Shown piece after piece: positions 46,605 through 57,299 of a stretch of DNA of 64,000 nt. Source of the DNA: a bacterium. Its GTDB lineage: Bacteria > Bacillota > Clostridia > Lachnospirales > Lachnospiraceae. The stretch is from the NCBI GenBank assembly GCA_029012425.1, contig JAQXMB010000042.1, forward strand, positions 26,908-90,907. Direction: 5' to 3'. The position numbers and the translations under genes are program-made. The notes under the pieces were generated by a model. The model was given only the letters and a program-made list of their open reading frames with translations. It was not told the origin of the DNA and did no database searches. Position 1 is the stretch's first letter; each line of letters begins with the position of its first letter.

Positions 46605-47126
46605 ATGGCACAAAACCCTATCGTAACAATCGAAATGGCAAACGGCGATATCATGAAAGCTGAGCTTTATCCCGAGATTGCCCCCAATACAGTTAACAAT
46701 TTTATCAGCTTAATTCAGAAAGGCTACTATGACGGTGTGATTTTCCACCGTGTCATCCCCGGATTTATGATTCAGGGTGGTGATCCGGACGGAACCGGAA
46801 TGGGCGGTCCCGGATATCAGATCAAGGGGGAATTCTCACACAACGGTTTTAAAAACGACCTCAAGCACACCCCCGGTGTTCTTTCTATGGCTCGCACCAT
46901 GATTCCCGATTCCGCAGGAAGCCAGTTCTTCATCATGCACGCTCCCAGCCCTCATCTTGACGGTGAGTATGCTGCTTTCGGAAAGCTGATTGAAGGTCTT
47001 GAGGTTGTTGACAAGATTGCCAATGTCAGAACCGAGTACTCTGACCGTCCGAGGGAAGAGCAGAAACTGAACACCGTTACGGTTGATACCTTTGGTGTTG
47101 ATTATCCTGAGCCCGAAAAGTGCTGA
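46605..47126 (+). CDS. Peptidyl-prolyl cis-trans isomerase, cyclophilin type
   Basis: VIFHRVIPGFMIQGGDPDGTGMGGPGYQIKGEF...GSQFFIMHAPSPHLDGEYAAFGKLIEG. Confidence 0.96.
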   Translation: MAQNPIVTIEMANGDIMKAELYPEIAPNTVNNFISLIQKGYYDGVIFHRVIPGFMIQGGDPDGTGMGGPGYQIKGEFSHNGFKNDLKHTPGVLSMARTMIPDSAGSQFFIMHAPSPHLDGEYAAFGKLIEGLEVVDKIANVRTEYSDRPREEQKLNTVTVDTFGVDYPEPEKC

Positions 47127-47139
47127 TCCGGTTTTTAAA

Positions 47140-47176
47140 AAAAGAGTTTCGCGTAATGGCGAAACTCTTTTTTAGT
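47140..47176. terminator. Bidirectional terminator AAAAAAAGAGTTTCGCGTAATGGCGAAACTCTTTTTT
   Basis: Symmetric stem with A/T tracts between convergent genes. Confidence 0.9.
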
Positions 47177-47180
47177 TGCA

Positions 47181-49658
47181 TCAATTTAAAAATGCTTCCG
47201 GTTTAACAGTGATCTTATCCAATTTCCAGATGTCATCCACATACTCCTGAATCGTACGGTCAGATGAGAATTTTCCTGCGTGAGCCACATTTAAAATTGC
47301 CTTCTTTGCCCATGCTTTTTCATCTGTATACATCTCAGAAATTTTCTTCTGTGCTGCCTCGTAAGATCGGAAATCAGCCAGCGTGAAGTAGGTATCTGCA
47401 TACTGCGTACACTGTGTATTCAAAAGTGAATTGTACAGGTCACGGAACAGTTCGGTATCGTTCTGTGAATAGAAGCCGTTAATGAGCTGCATCAGCACCT
47501 GACGAATCTGCGGATCGTTGTTGAAAATCTGCATCGGATTGTAATCTCTTGCCTTCTCATGTGCAATTACCTCATCTGCACTCATACCGAAAATAACGAT
47601 ATTGTCTTCGCCGACTTCCTCAACCATCTCAACATTTGCGCCATCCATCGTGCCGATTGTGATCGCTCCGTTTAACATGTACTTCATGTTACCGGTTCCG
47701 GATGCCTCTTTACTTGCTGTTGAAATCTGCTCAGAAACATCTGCTCCTGCAGTGATGATCTCTGCATTCGATACACAGTAATCCTCGATAAATACTACTT
47801 TTATCTTGCCATGAATACTTGCATCGTTGTTAATGACATTGGCCACATTGTTAATCAGCTTAATTGTAAGCTTTGCATTCTTATATCCGGCTGCTGCCTT
47901 CGCACCGAAGATAAAGGTTCTCGGATGGAACTCCATCTCAGGATGCTCCTTTATCTCGTTGTACAGATACATCACATGGAGAATGTTCATCAACTGTCTC
48001 TTGTACTCATGAAGACGCTTGGTCTGGCAATCGAAAATCGAACGGGGATCAACCTCTAGACCGTTGTGCTCCTTGATATATGCTGCAAGACGAAGCTTGT
48101 TCTGATACTTGATATTCATAAACTCAGCCTGTGCCTTCTCATCATCCGCATAGACCGCAAGCTTCTCAAGGTGACTAAGGTCGGTAATCCAGTCGTTTCC
48201 GATATGACCGGTAATCCAGTTTGCGAGAAGCGGATTTGCATGAAGCAGGAAGCGTCTCTGTGTAATACCGTTTGTCTTGTTATTAAACTTCTCAGGGAAG
48301 AGCTGATAGAACTCTTTTAATTCCTGATTTTTCAAAATCTCGGTGTGAAGCTTTGCAACACCGTTTACGGAATAGCCGGCTGCAATTGCAAGATGTGCCA
48401 TTTTTACCATGCCATCGTAAACGATTGCCATCTTCTGCACCTTCTGCTGATCGCCGGGGAAGCTCGCCTGAATCTGTAAAATAAAGCGGCGGTTAATCTC
48501 CTCAACAATCTGATAAATTCTCGGAAGCAGACGGGAGAAGATCTCGATGGGCCATTTCTCAAGCGCCTCTGCCATAATGGTATGGTTGGTATATGCGCAG
48601 GTCGCAGTTGTGATCTTCCAAGCCTCGTTCCACTCTAAGTTGTAATCATCAAGCAGGATTCTCATAAGCTCTGCCACCGCTACGGTCGGATGCGTGTCAT
48701 TCATCTGAATCGTAACCTTCTTCGGCAGATCATGAATATCATCGTGTGTCTTCATGAATTTTGCAATTGCGCGCTGAACGCTTGCCGATACAAAGAAGTA
48801 CTGCTGGCGCAGGCGAAGCTCCTTGCCCTGTACATGATTATCGTTCGGATAAAGCACCTCTACCAGATTTCTCGCAAGGTTTTCCTGCTCAACTGCCTTT
48901 CTGTAATCTCCCTTGTCAAACGAATCGAGCTGGAAGCACTCAACCGGCTCCGCATCCCAGATCATTAATGTATTTACAACATTATTGTTGTAGCCGATGA
49001 TAGGCATATCATAAGGAACTGCCAGTACGGACTGATAATTCTCATGGATAAAACGGGTTCTTCCGGTTGCCTGATCCATCTCAGCACGCACATAGCCGCC
49101 AAATTTTACGGTGAATGCATGCTCCGGTCTGCGAAGCTCGAACGGATAACCGTTCTTTAACCAGTTATCGGGTTCTTCCACCTGATAGCCGTCCTTGATT
49201 TTCTGACGGAACATACCATAGCGATAACGGATACCGCATCCGTATGCCGGATAGCCGAGCGTTGAAAGAGACTCCATAAAGCATGCTGCCAGTCTTCCGA
49301 GTCCTCCGTTACCAAGTGCAGGGTCACGCTCCTGATCCTCAATGACATTCAAATCAAGACCGATCTCCTCAAGCGCTTCCTTCACCTGATCATAAGCTGT
49401 CAGATTGATCAGGTTGTTGCCGAGTGCACGGCCAACCAGAAACTCCATGGACATATAGTAAACCATCTTGGGATCTGTCTCGTCCATCGTCTTCTGTGTT
49501 GCGAGCCACTGGTCAATAATGACATCCTTTGTCACATAGCTGACAGCCTGAAAGATTTCCTGCTTTGTTGCCTCGTCAATGCTTTTGCGAAACTGACTTT
49601 TTACCGCATCCTTTACGGCCTTGATGAAAGTCTCCTTGTCAAACATCTTGTTTGTCAT
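47181..49658 (-). CDS. glgP: Glycogen/starch/alpha-glucan phosphorylase
   Basis: NGGLGRLAACFMESLSTLGYPAYGCGIRYRYGMFRQ...EASGTGNMKYMLNGAITIGTMDGANVEM. Confidence 0.97.
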   Translation of the reverse strand: MTNKMFDKETFIKAVKDAVKSQFRKSIDEATKQEIFQAVSYVTKDVIIDQWLATQKTMDETDPKMVYYMSMEFLVGRALGNNLINLTAYDQVKEALEEIGLDLNVIEDQERDPALGNGGLGRLAACFMESLSTLGYPAYGCGIRYRYGMFRQKIKDGYQVEEPDNWLKNGYPFELRRPEHAFTVKFGGYVRAEMDQATGRTRFIHENYQSVLAVPYDMPIIGYNNNVVNTLMIWDAEPVECFQLDSFDKGDYRKAVEQENLARNLVEVLYPNDNHVQGKELRLRQQYFFVSASVQRAIAKFMKTHDDIHDLPKKVTIQMNDTHPTVAVAELMRILLDDYNLEWNEAWKITTATCAYTNHTIMAEALEKWPIEIFSRLLPRIYQIVEEINRRFILQIQASFPGDQQKVQKMAIVYDGMVKMAHLAIAAGYSVNGVAKLHTEILKNQELKEFYQLFPEKFNNKTNGITQRRFLLHANPLLANWITGHIGNDWITDLSHLEKLAVYADDEKAQAEFMNIKYQNKLRLAAYIKEHNGLEVDPRSIFDCQTKRLHEYKRQLMNILHVMYLYNEIKEHPEMEFHPRTFIFGAKAAAGYKNAKLTIKLINNVANVINNDASIHGKIKVVFIEDYCVSNAEIITAGADVSEQISTASKEASGTGNMKYMLNGAITIGTMDGANVEMVEEVGEDNIVIFGMSADEVIAHEKARDYNPMQIFNNDPQIRQVLMQLINGFYSQNDTELFRDLYNSLLNTQCTQYADTYFTLADFRSYEAAQKKISEMYTDEKAWAKKAILNVAHAGKFSSDRTIQEYVDDIWKLDKITVKPEAFLN

Positions 49659-49709
49659 GCGTGTTCCTCCTATTTTCTCTCTAAACCCCGTATTTCCCCC
49701 AACAATATC

Positions 49710-52700
49710 CTACTGTTTTTTCACGCTGAGAGTAACCTTCTCACCATTAATATTCCACTCTTTTTCATACCCGTCAACACTTCCGGCAGAAATATTGTCT
49801 GCAAGTACTTCACCGCAGATTGCTACTCCGTCAGCTGCAAAAATATCTGCAAGTCTGCCTTCTGCCACATAACCGATTGCGATGCGGTCCATCACCTCGA
49901 ATCCGGCCTCTTTACGCATGGTCTGAATCTTACTGATGATTTCTCGCACAAATCCCTCACGGATCAACTCCTCGGAAAGCTTGGTATCAAGAACAACAGT
50001 TACTGTATTATCGCCCTCTGTCTGATAGCCCTCCATCTGCGTCATTGTAATTAACAGATCTTCTTCAAGAAGCACAACTTCGCTTGAAATCTCATCCAGC
50101 GTCAGCGCGCCCTTGCTCCGAAGCTCTGCCATCGCAGCATTTCCATCAAGACTTGCAAGTGCTTTTTGAATCTGTCCAAGATATTTTCCATATTTCGGTC
50201 CAACGGTACGAAGCTGCGGCTTGAAGGTATAATCCGTATACTTGCTCACATCATCCGTAAAGGTAACCTTCTTTACATTCAACTCATCCTCAATAATCTC
50301 GGTGTAGAACTCGGGCAGGCTTTCGGGTGCTTTCACATACATCATTCCAATCGGCTGACGATTCTTGATGTTCGCAGAGTTACGGCAGGCGCGACCCATA
50401 ACAACAATCTTTAATACAGCCTCCATATTCTTCTCAAGCTCGCCGTCAATCCATGCCTCATTTGCAGCCGGGAAGTCACACAGATGAACACTCTCGGGTG
50501 CCGATGCATCCAGTGAGCATACAAGATTACGGTAAATATCCTCTGCCATGAAAGGAATCATCGGAGCCGCTGTCTTTGCGACAGTCACAAGTGCGGTATA
50601 AAGTGTCATGTAAGCATTGATCTTATCCTGCTCCATGCCCTTTGCCCAGAAACGCTCACGGCTGCGACGCACATACCAGTTACTCATCTCATCCACAAAT
50701 TCATCGAGTGCACGAGCTGCCTCGGGAATCCGATAATTGTTCAGATTGTCATCAACTGTTTTAACCAATGTATTGAGCTTCGACAACAGCCATCTGTCCA
50801 TAACGGAAAGCTTCTCATAGTCCAATGTATATTTTGTTGCGTCAAAGTTATCAATATTCGCATACAGTACGAAGAACGCATAAGTATTCCACAGGGTTCC
50901 CATGAACTTACGCTGTCCCTCCTGAACTGCCTTGCCGTGGAAACGGTTCGGAAGCCAGGGTGCACTGTTAATATAGAAATACCAACGGATGGCATCCGCA
51001 CCGTAAGTCTCCAAAGCCTCGAACGGGTCAACCGCATTTCCTTTTGACTTACTCATCTTCTGGCCGTTCTCATCCTGTACATGTCCAAGAACGATGACAT
51101 TCTCATACGGTGCCTTGTTGAACAATAAGGTTGACTCTGCCATCAGCGAGTAGAACCATCCGCGCGTCTGATCCACTGCCTCAGAGATGAACTGTGCAGG
51201 GAACTGCTGCTCGAATAAATCCTTGTTCTCGAACGGATAATGATGCTGTGCAAAAGGCATTGCACCTGAATCAAACCAGCAGTCAATCACCTCGGGCACA
51301 CGATGCATCAACTTGCCACAGCAGGGACAGGGAATCTCCACCTCATCAATATAAGGGCGATGAAGCTCAATCTTGTCTGCATCCTCTCTTTTGCTGAGCT
51401 CCTTCAATTCCTGTCTGCTTCCTACGGAAAGCTGGTGACCGCAGTCCTCACACTCCCAGATATTAAGCGGTGTTCCCCAGTAACGGTTACGGGAAATACC
51501 CCAATCCTGAATGTTCTCCAGCCAGTTTCCGAAACGACCCTCACCGATGGACTCCGGAATCCAGTTTACGGTATGGTTGTTTGCTACCAAATCATCACGA
51601 ACCTCCGTCATCTTGATGAACCATGACTCGCGAGCATAGTAGATCAGGGGAGTGTCACAACGCCAGCAGTGCGGATACTCATGCTCGAACTTCGGTGCAT
51701 CAAATAACAGGCCCTTATCCTCCAGATCCTGTAAAACCATAGGGTCTGCCTTTTTAACAAATACGCCGGCATACGGTGTGTTGTCCGTCAACTCTCCCTT
51801 TTCGTTTACAAGCTGTACAAACGGAAGATCGTAGTTTCGGCCGACATTCGCATCATCCTCACCAAATGCAGGTGCGATGTGTACAATTCCGGTACCATCT
51901 GTCATTGTTACATAGCTGTCACAGGTGATGAAATGTGCTTTTTTATGCTGTTTTGCAATCATCTCGTTTGCAAAATCAAATAACGGCTCATACTCCTTGC
52001 GCTCTAAATCGATTCCCTTGTAGGTCTCAAGCACTTCGTACGCCTTCTGGCCTTCCTCAGCAGCAAGGGAACCAAGCACCTTATCGAGCAGCGCTTCTGC
52101 CATATAATAGGTAAATCCATCAACTGCCTTTACCTTGCAGTAGGTCTCGTCCGGGTTCACGCAGAGAGCCACATTACTGGGAAGTGTCCAGGGTGTGGTT
52201 GTCCATGCCAGGAAATATGCATCCTCTCCGACAACCTTGAAACGAACAACTGCCGAGCGCTCTTTTACGGTCTTATACCCCTGAGCAACCTCCTGTGAAG
52301 AAAGCGGAGTTCCGCAACGCGGGCAGTAAGGAACAATCTTGAAACCTTTGTACAAAAGCTTCTTGTCCCAGATTTCTTTTAACGCCCACCACTCAGACTC
52401 AATAAAGTTGTCATCGTAGGTTACATACGGGTCATCCATATCTGCCCAGAAACCGACCGTACCTGAGAAATCCTCCCACATACCTTTATATTTCCACACA
52501 GATTCTTTACACTTCTTGATGAAGGGCTCCATTCCGTACTCTTCAATCTGCTCCTTACCATTTAAACCAAGCAGCTTTTCCACCTCAAGCTCAACCGGAA
52601 GACCATGGGTATCCCAGCCGGCCTTACGAGGAACATAGTATCCCTTCATCGTGCGATAACGGGGAATCATATCCTTGATTACACGGGTCAGCACATGACC

Positions 52701-52868
52701 GATGTGGGGCTTTCCGTTTGCAGTCGGAGGTCCGTCATAAAAAGTATAGGTAGGGCCTTCCTTGCGATTTTCCATACTTTTTTGGAAGATATTATTTTCT
52801 TCCCAGAATTTCTCAGTTGCTTTTTCTCTGTCTACGAAATTCATATTCGTATCAACTTTATTGTACAT
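49710..52868 (-). CDS. ileS: Isoleucine--tRNA ligase
   Basis: YDGPPTANGKPHIGHVLTRVIKDM...GQKMSKSKGNAVDPF. Confidence 0.97.
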   Translation of the reverse strand: MYNKVDTNMNFVDREKATEKFWEENNIFQKSMENRKEGPTYTFYDGPPTANGKPHIGHVLTRVIKDMIPRYRTMKGYYVPRKAGWDTHGLPVELEVEKLLGLNGKEQIEEYGMEPFIKKCKESVWKYKGMWEDFSGTVGFWADMDDPYVTYDDNFIESEWWALKEIWDKKLLYKGFKIVPYCPRCGTPLSSQEVAQGYKTVKERSAVVRFKVVGEDAYFLAWTTTPWTLPSNVALCVNPDETYCKVKAVDGFTYYMAEALLDKVLGSLAAEEGQKAYEVLETYKGIDLERKEYEPLFDFANEMIAKQHKKAHFITCDSYVTMTDGTGIVHIAPAFGEDDANVGRNYDLPFVQLVNEKGELTDNTPYAGVFVKKADPMVLQDLEDKGLLFDAPKFEHEYPHCWRCDTPLIYYARESWFIKMTEVRDDLVANNHTVNWIPESIGEGRFGNWLENIQDWGISRNRYWGTPLNIWECEDCGHQLSVGSRQELKELSKREDADKIELHRPYIDEVEIPCPCCGKLMHRVPEVIDCWFDSGAMPFAQHHYPFENKDLFEQQFPAQFISEAVDQTRGWFYSLMAESTLLFNKAPYENVIVLGHVQDENGQKMSKSKGNAVDPFEALETYGADAIRWYFYINSAPWLPNRFHGKAVQEGQRKFMGTLWNTYAFFVLYANIDNFDATKYTLDYEKLSVMDRWLLSKLNTLVKTVDDNLNNYRIPEAARALDEFVDEMSNWYVRRSRERFWAKGMEQDKINAYMTLYTALVTVAKTAAPMIPFMAEDIYRNLVCSLDASAPESVHLCDFPAANEAWIDGELEKNMEAVLKIVVMGRACRNSANIKNRQPIGMMYVKAPESLPEFYTEIIEDELNVKKVTFTDDVSKYTDYTFKPQLRTVGPKYGKYLGQIQKALASLDGNAAMAELRSKGALTLDEISSEVVLLEEDLLITMTQMEGYQTEGDNTVTVVLDTKLSEELIREGFVREIISKIQTMRKEAGFEVMDRIAIGYVAEGRLADIFAADGVAICGEVLADNISAGSVDGYEKEWNINGEKVTLSVKKQ

Positions 52869-52894
52869 TCTAATCTCCTTTCCTTTTTTAAGGG

Positions 52895-53165
52895 AATAAA
52901 AAAGCTCTTATCCGTAAAAGGACAAGAGCCGTTATGCTTTGTGATACCACCTGTTACAGGATACTCCGGTCACCCGTTCATATCCGCTTCCCATAACGGA
53001 GGAAATCCGTCAGAATCTACTTGCCATCCGGCGTTCAATCTGCTACTCAGAAGTGATCTTCAGATAACGCCTACTCATACCGGTTTCCACCATCCCCGGC
53101 TCTCTGTAACTTTTAGCGTTTCCTACTGTCTTCGTCAATGTATTTGTTCATTCAAGTTTTGCGTA
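52895..53165 (-). ncRNA. T-box leader (tRNA-Ile responsive) upstream of ileS
   Basis: T-box motif AACAGGTGGTATCAC (52941-52955), terminator at about 52897-52930, Stem I with GAAGATCACTTCTGAG (ATC at 53055-53057 as likely specifier). Confidence 0.93.
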
Positions 53166-53201
53166 GATAGTATAATGCTTTGCATTCGTGGTTGTCAAGA
53201 G

Positions 53202-53600
53202 CTACAGATCATTTTCACCCTGTAACTGCGGAATGCTTTCCGACTCCCAAGGAAGGTTTTCCATCCCCGGAACGCTATCCATATAGAATTCCTCCGGAAG
53301 CTCCATAAAGGGATTATCCAAAAGAAGATTTGTGCTGAAGGATGAGCCGGCAACAAACAATACTACGACGCAGATCAGTGTAATTGCCAAAGAAATCGCA
53401 GCTGTGACAATTCCGCCAATCGCCGTACCACCTGCACCCGTTCTTCGGTTCAGGTGAATAACACCAAAGACAATAGCGATAATCGCAAGCGGAATATTGA
53501 TACAGGTGCACGATAAAACTAACGACAAAATGCCAAGCACCAGCGAAGCAATACCAAATCCATTGCCTTTCGGCGGTTCATTATAATAATAATCGTCCAT
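53202..53600 (-). CDS. DUF4190-type membrane protein
   Basis: NGFGIASLVLGILSLVLSCTCINIPLAIIAIVFGVIHLNRR. Confidence 0.8.
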   Translation of the reverse strand: MDDYYYNEPPKGNGFGIASLVLGILSLVLSCTCINIPLAIIAIVFGVIHLNRRTGAGGTAIGGIVTAAISLAITLICVVVLFVAGSSFSTNLLLDNPFMELPEEFYMDSVPGMENLPWESESIPQLQGENDL

Positions 53601-53619
53601 GTAAATTCTCCTTTTTCCG

Positions 53620-54636
53620 TTAATTGAAGCCTACAATCATCTGCGCAATCTTATATGCGGCAATTGAAATTTTTCGGCCGCCTTTCCCGGGTAAATTCAT
53701 CGTGTTACCCATGATGCCGTTTCTCAGATGATGGAACAAACGAATGTCGTAGTTTTTTATGTACTTCCACAAATCGCGCTTTTTCTGCAGATTTTCCTCG
53801 GTTCCCGAGCGAAGCAGCAACACCGTAGAAATAACGGTAATAATCTCAAGATAATTGAACATATACTTGCGCAGACGCTTGTTCGAGAGCTTCCACAGAT
53901 CATAATCCTCAATCATGATCTTGTTCACGCGAATCTGTTGATCAATACGACTAATCATCACATTCTCATTCACCGACTGGTCACCGCGGCCAATGTAGTA
54001 ATGATACATATCCACATCCATGTAGTACATCTTCTTCACATGCGGAAGCGGATGATAGACATAGATGTTATCCACATAAAATGTATGCTTGGGCAGCTCT
54101 AATCCGCATTTTGTAAGTACTCCGGTGCGGTAAATGACGGAGTGCATCAGCAGGTAATGCCCCTTCGTCAGCATCTTCACATCGCTCCAGCCAAACACCC
54201 TGTCTGTCGGGAACATCGTTGTATAACGCATCACTTTCTTATGACGGGCACCATCCTTGTCATATACAAAGTTGGCGATAAACATATCCACCATCTCATT
54301 GCCCGCAACAAGCTTTCGAAGCTGATCCAGCACTGCAAGGAAAGCGTCCTCATCCACCCAGTCATCACTGTCTACAACCTTATAATACAGTCCGGTTGCA
54401 TTCTGAATACCTGTGTTTACCGCAGAACCATGTCCCCCATTTTCCTGATGAATCGCACGCACGATAGACGGATAACGCTTCTCATAAGAATCTGCAATCT
54501 CCGGGGTTGCATCCTTCGATCCATCATCAACAATAATAATCTCAATGTCCTCACCGCCAACGAGCAGTGATTTAATACATTTTTCCATATAGTCCTGCGA
54601 GTTGAAGCAGGGAATTGCAATTGTAAGTAATTTCAT
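53620..54636 (-). CDS. Glycosyltransferase family 2
   Basis: LTIAIPCFNSQDYMEKCIKSLLVGGEDIEIIIVDDGSKDATPEIADSYEKRYP...VVDSDDWVDEDAF. Confidence 0.94.
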   Translation of the reverse strand: MKLLTIAIPCFNSQDYMEKCIKSLLVGGEDIEIIIVDDGSKDATPEIADSYEKRYPSIVRAIHQENGGHGSAVNTGIQNATGLYYKVVDSDDWVDEDAFLAVLDQLRKLVAGNEMVDMFIANFVYDKDGARHKKVMRYTTMFPTDRVFGWSDVKMLTKGHYLLMHSVIYRTGVLTKCGLELPKHTFYVDNIYVYHPLPHVKKMYYMDVDMYHYYIGRGDQSVNENVMISRIDQQIRVNKIMIEDYDLWKLSNKRLRKYMFNYLEIITVISTVLLLRSGTEENLQKKRDLWKYIKNYDIRLFHHLRNGIMGNTMNLPGKGGRKISIAAYKIAQMIVGFN

Positions 54637-54638
54637 CT

Positions 54639-55829
54639 CTATTTCTCCATAATACGATTCGCCAAATCAAGCGCCCGGCGTGCCATAACATCCATATTGT
54701 AATACTTGTACTCTGCCAATCTTCCAAGCAGATAGAATTTCGGTAAATTTACAGTCAGCGCACGATATTTCTCATAGAGTGCTTCGTTTTCGCTGTTCAA
54801 GATCGCATAGTAGGGAATCTCTCCCTCTTTGCCACTATAGGCAAACGGGTACTCGCGCACAATCGTTGTACCATCGCAGTCCGTTTGTCCGGTAAGATAT
54901 TTAAACTCCGTGATTCGGGTAAAATCCTCACTCACCGTATAGTTTACCACAGAATGTCCCTGAAAGTCATTCTGATTTAGATGTTCAAACGCAAAGCGAA
55001 GCGAGCGATACGGCAATCTTCCAAATCTACAGTCAAACAGCTCATCCAATGCGCCGGTATAAATGACATCCCCGTTAAATTCTTCTCCGTCAAGAAAAAT
55101 CTCAGTCTCACCAAAGCGCAGTCTGTTTTTCGCATTCGTATTTAACTCCACGGCAATGTTCTCATGGTCTAACATTCGCTCAAACATCGATGTGAATCCA
55201 TTGGTCGGAACTCCCTGATATTGATCCTGAAAATAGCGATTATCATAGGAAATCAACACCGGAACACGCCCTGTCACCTCAGGAGAAATCTCATCCGGCG
55301 TCTGTCCCCACTGCTTCATGGTATAACGCAAAAAAACATTTTCATATACAAATGTTGCAATCGCAGCAATATCCTCATCAGGATTTTTCTTAAGCTCCAT
55401 AATCGGTACTCTTGCGCCCATCCCATATGCTTCCACCAGTTTTTTTTCAAGCTCTTGCGCATGGAGCTCATCGTAAATCATATGTAAAGTATTCAAATTG
55501 AACGGAATCGGAAGAAGGATATCGTTTACGCGTGCGACAACCTGATGTCCCCGCGGATACATATACCAATCGCAAAAGCGCGACAAATACTCATAAACAC
55601 CTTCATCATTTGTATGGAAAATATGCGGTCCGTAGGTGTGAATCAGCACGCCTGCGGCATCAGGTTCGTCATAACAGTTCCCCCCAATGTGGTCGCGCGC
55701 CTCCAAAAGAAGCACACGCTTCCCTGCCACCTCAGCAAGTTGTCTGGCCACAACACTTCCTGCTATTCCTGCTCCGATTACAATACTGTCATAATTCATA
55801 AATCGTTCCTCATCATTATTGATCAACAT
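54639..55829 (-). CDS. glf: UDP-galactopyranose mutase
   Basis: YDSIVIGAGIAGSVVARQLAEVAGKRVLLLEARDHIGGNCYDE...YGPHIFHTNDEGVYEYLSRF. Confidence 0.95.
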   Translation of the reverse strand: MLINNDEERFMNYDSIVIGAGIAGSVVARQLAEVAGKRVLLLEARDHIGGNCYDEPDAAGVLIHTYGPHIFHTNDEGVYEYLSRFCDWYMYPRGHQVVARVNDILLPIPFNLNTLHMIYDELHAQELEKKLVEAYGMGARVPIMELKKNPDEDIAAIATFVYENVFLRYTMKQWGQTPDEISPEVTGRVPVLISYDNRYFQDQYQGVPTNGFTSMFERMLDHENIAVELNTNAKNRLRFGETEIFLDGEEFNGDVIYTGALDELFDCRFGRLPYRSLRFAFEHLNQNDFQGHSVVNYTVSEDFTRITEFKYLTGQTDCDGTTIVREYPFAYSGKEGEIPYYAILNSENEALYEKYRALTVNLPKFYLLGRLAEYKYYNMDVMARRALDLANRIMEK

Positions 55830-56146
55830 TTATTCTTCTACTACCAGTGTTTTTCAGTATACACTTTTTAACTTACAAAATCTATACAAAAGTATCAACT
55901 CATCCGCTACATTCTTGGTTTTTCTCATATTTTGTCTGTAAATTGTTAAAAATGAACTCATTTTTCTAACTGTTAACAAAATGTTTACAAACCACTCATA
56001 ACCATGACATATTTCCTATGTAGGATATAACCATAGAAAACAACAAAGACGAAAAAACTTCCCAATTTTCTTTTTCATAATGTTAAAGGGCGATGAAACA
56101 GTTCATCGCCCTCCTCTTTTGTCTAACGATCTTTTCAATAAAACCA

Positions 56147-57232
56147 CTACTCTTCCAAAAACTTTTCCTGTCCGATTCGAATGTTCATATAGCGCGAATA
56201 GCTGGCATACGCTGCGGGTATCGGATATTTTTTCTCCGATTCCGATGGCTCAACAAACAGGAATTGTTCTTCATTGTCCGGTGTCTCCACTAATATGGCA
56301 TAACCGGTCATACGCCACTCTACATGCGAAAAAATATGCTTTGCCGGGGCAAGCGGCTGAATACGAACAGGCGATAGTCCCTGTTCCTTCAAAAAAGATA
56401 GCACCTGCGCCTTCTCTTGATGCCCCTCCATATAGGGAAACTCATACATACCGGCAAGCAATCCGCGGTCCGGGCGCTTCCAAAGTAGTACCCGAACCCC
56501 GTCCCTCACGACCAAAATGGTTTTCTCTTCGATAGATCTTGGTGCAGCCTTACTTTTAACCGGAAGCTTTTGAATAGTTCCGTGCATTCTTGCGAGACAT
56601 AACGCCTGCCACGGACATTCCTCACACAAGGGCTCCCCATTTGGTGCGCAGACCGTTGCACCAAGCTCCATCATCGCCTGGGTAAACATCCCTGCTTTTT
56701 CCTCCGGAATAATGGGGCGAAGCGCCAGCTCCACCTTCGTCTTCACAGACTGCTTTGTGATATCCGAATCATCTTCCGTCGCACGCATGATGATTCGAAG
56801 CACATTTCCATCGACCGCAGCTGCCGGTCGGTTATAGGCAATCGAAGAAATTGCAGCTGCCGTATAGTGTCCGATTCCCTTGAGCTTTAGAAGTTCCTCA
56901 TATTCAGCCGGAATGATACCGCCATAATCATTTACGATTGTCTGTGCCGCGATTTGCATATTGCGTACACGATTGTAATAACCCAACCCTTCCCATAGCT
57001 TTAAGAGTCGGTCCATCTCACATTCCGCCAATGCGTATACATCCGGAAGTTCCTTCATAAACCGGGCATAGAACGGCTTTACCGCTTCCACACGCGTCTG
57101 CTGCAGCATGATTTCCGACACCCATACATGATACGGCGTCGGTTCCTCGCGCCACGGAAGCACGCGTGCATGCGACGGATACCACTTCAGCAGCGGCTCC
57201 ACAAGCTGTGATAAATCGTATGTGTCCAGCAT
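56147..57232 (-). CDS. mutY: A/G-specific adenine glycosylase
   Basis: VLPWREEPTPYHVWVSEIMLQQTRVEAVKPFYARFM...CEECPWQALCLA. Confidence 0.96.
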   Translation of the reverse strand: MLDTYDLSQLVEPLLKWYPSHARVLPWREEPTPYHVWVSEIMLQQTRVEAVKPFYARFMKELPDVYALAECEMDRLLKLWEGLGYYNRVRNMQIAAQTIVNDYGGIIPAEYEELLKLKGIGHYTAAAISSIAYNRPAAAVDGNVLRIIMRATEDDSDITKQSVKTKVELALRPIIPEEKAGMFTQAMMELGATVCAPNGEPLCEECPWQALCLARMHGTIQKLPVKSKAAPRSIEEKTILVVRDGVRVLLWKRPDRGLLAGMYEFPYMEGHQEKAQVLSFLKEQGLSPVRIQPLAPAKHIFSHVEWRMTGYAILVETPDNEEQFLFVEPSESEKKYPIPAAYASYSRYMNIRIGQEKFLEE

Positions 57233-57247
57233 ATCGCTCTCCTCAAA

Positions 57248-57276
57248 AAAAGCTGTGGCAAATGCCACAGCTTTTT
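57248..57276 (-). terminator. Terminator after crt
   Basis: Minus strand AAAAGCTGTGGCATTTGCCACAGCTTTTTTTG. Confidence 0.9.
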
Positions 57277-57299
57277 GCTCAAACTCACTTTACCTATAA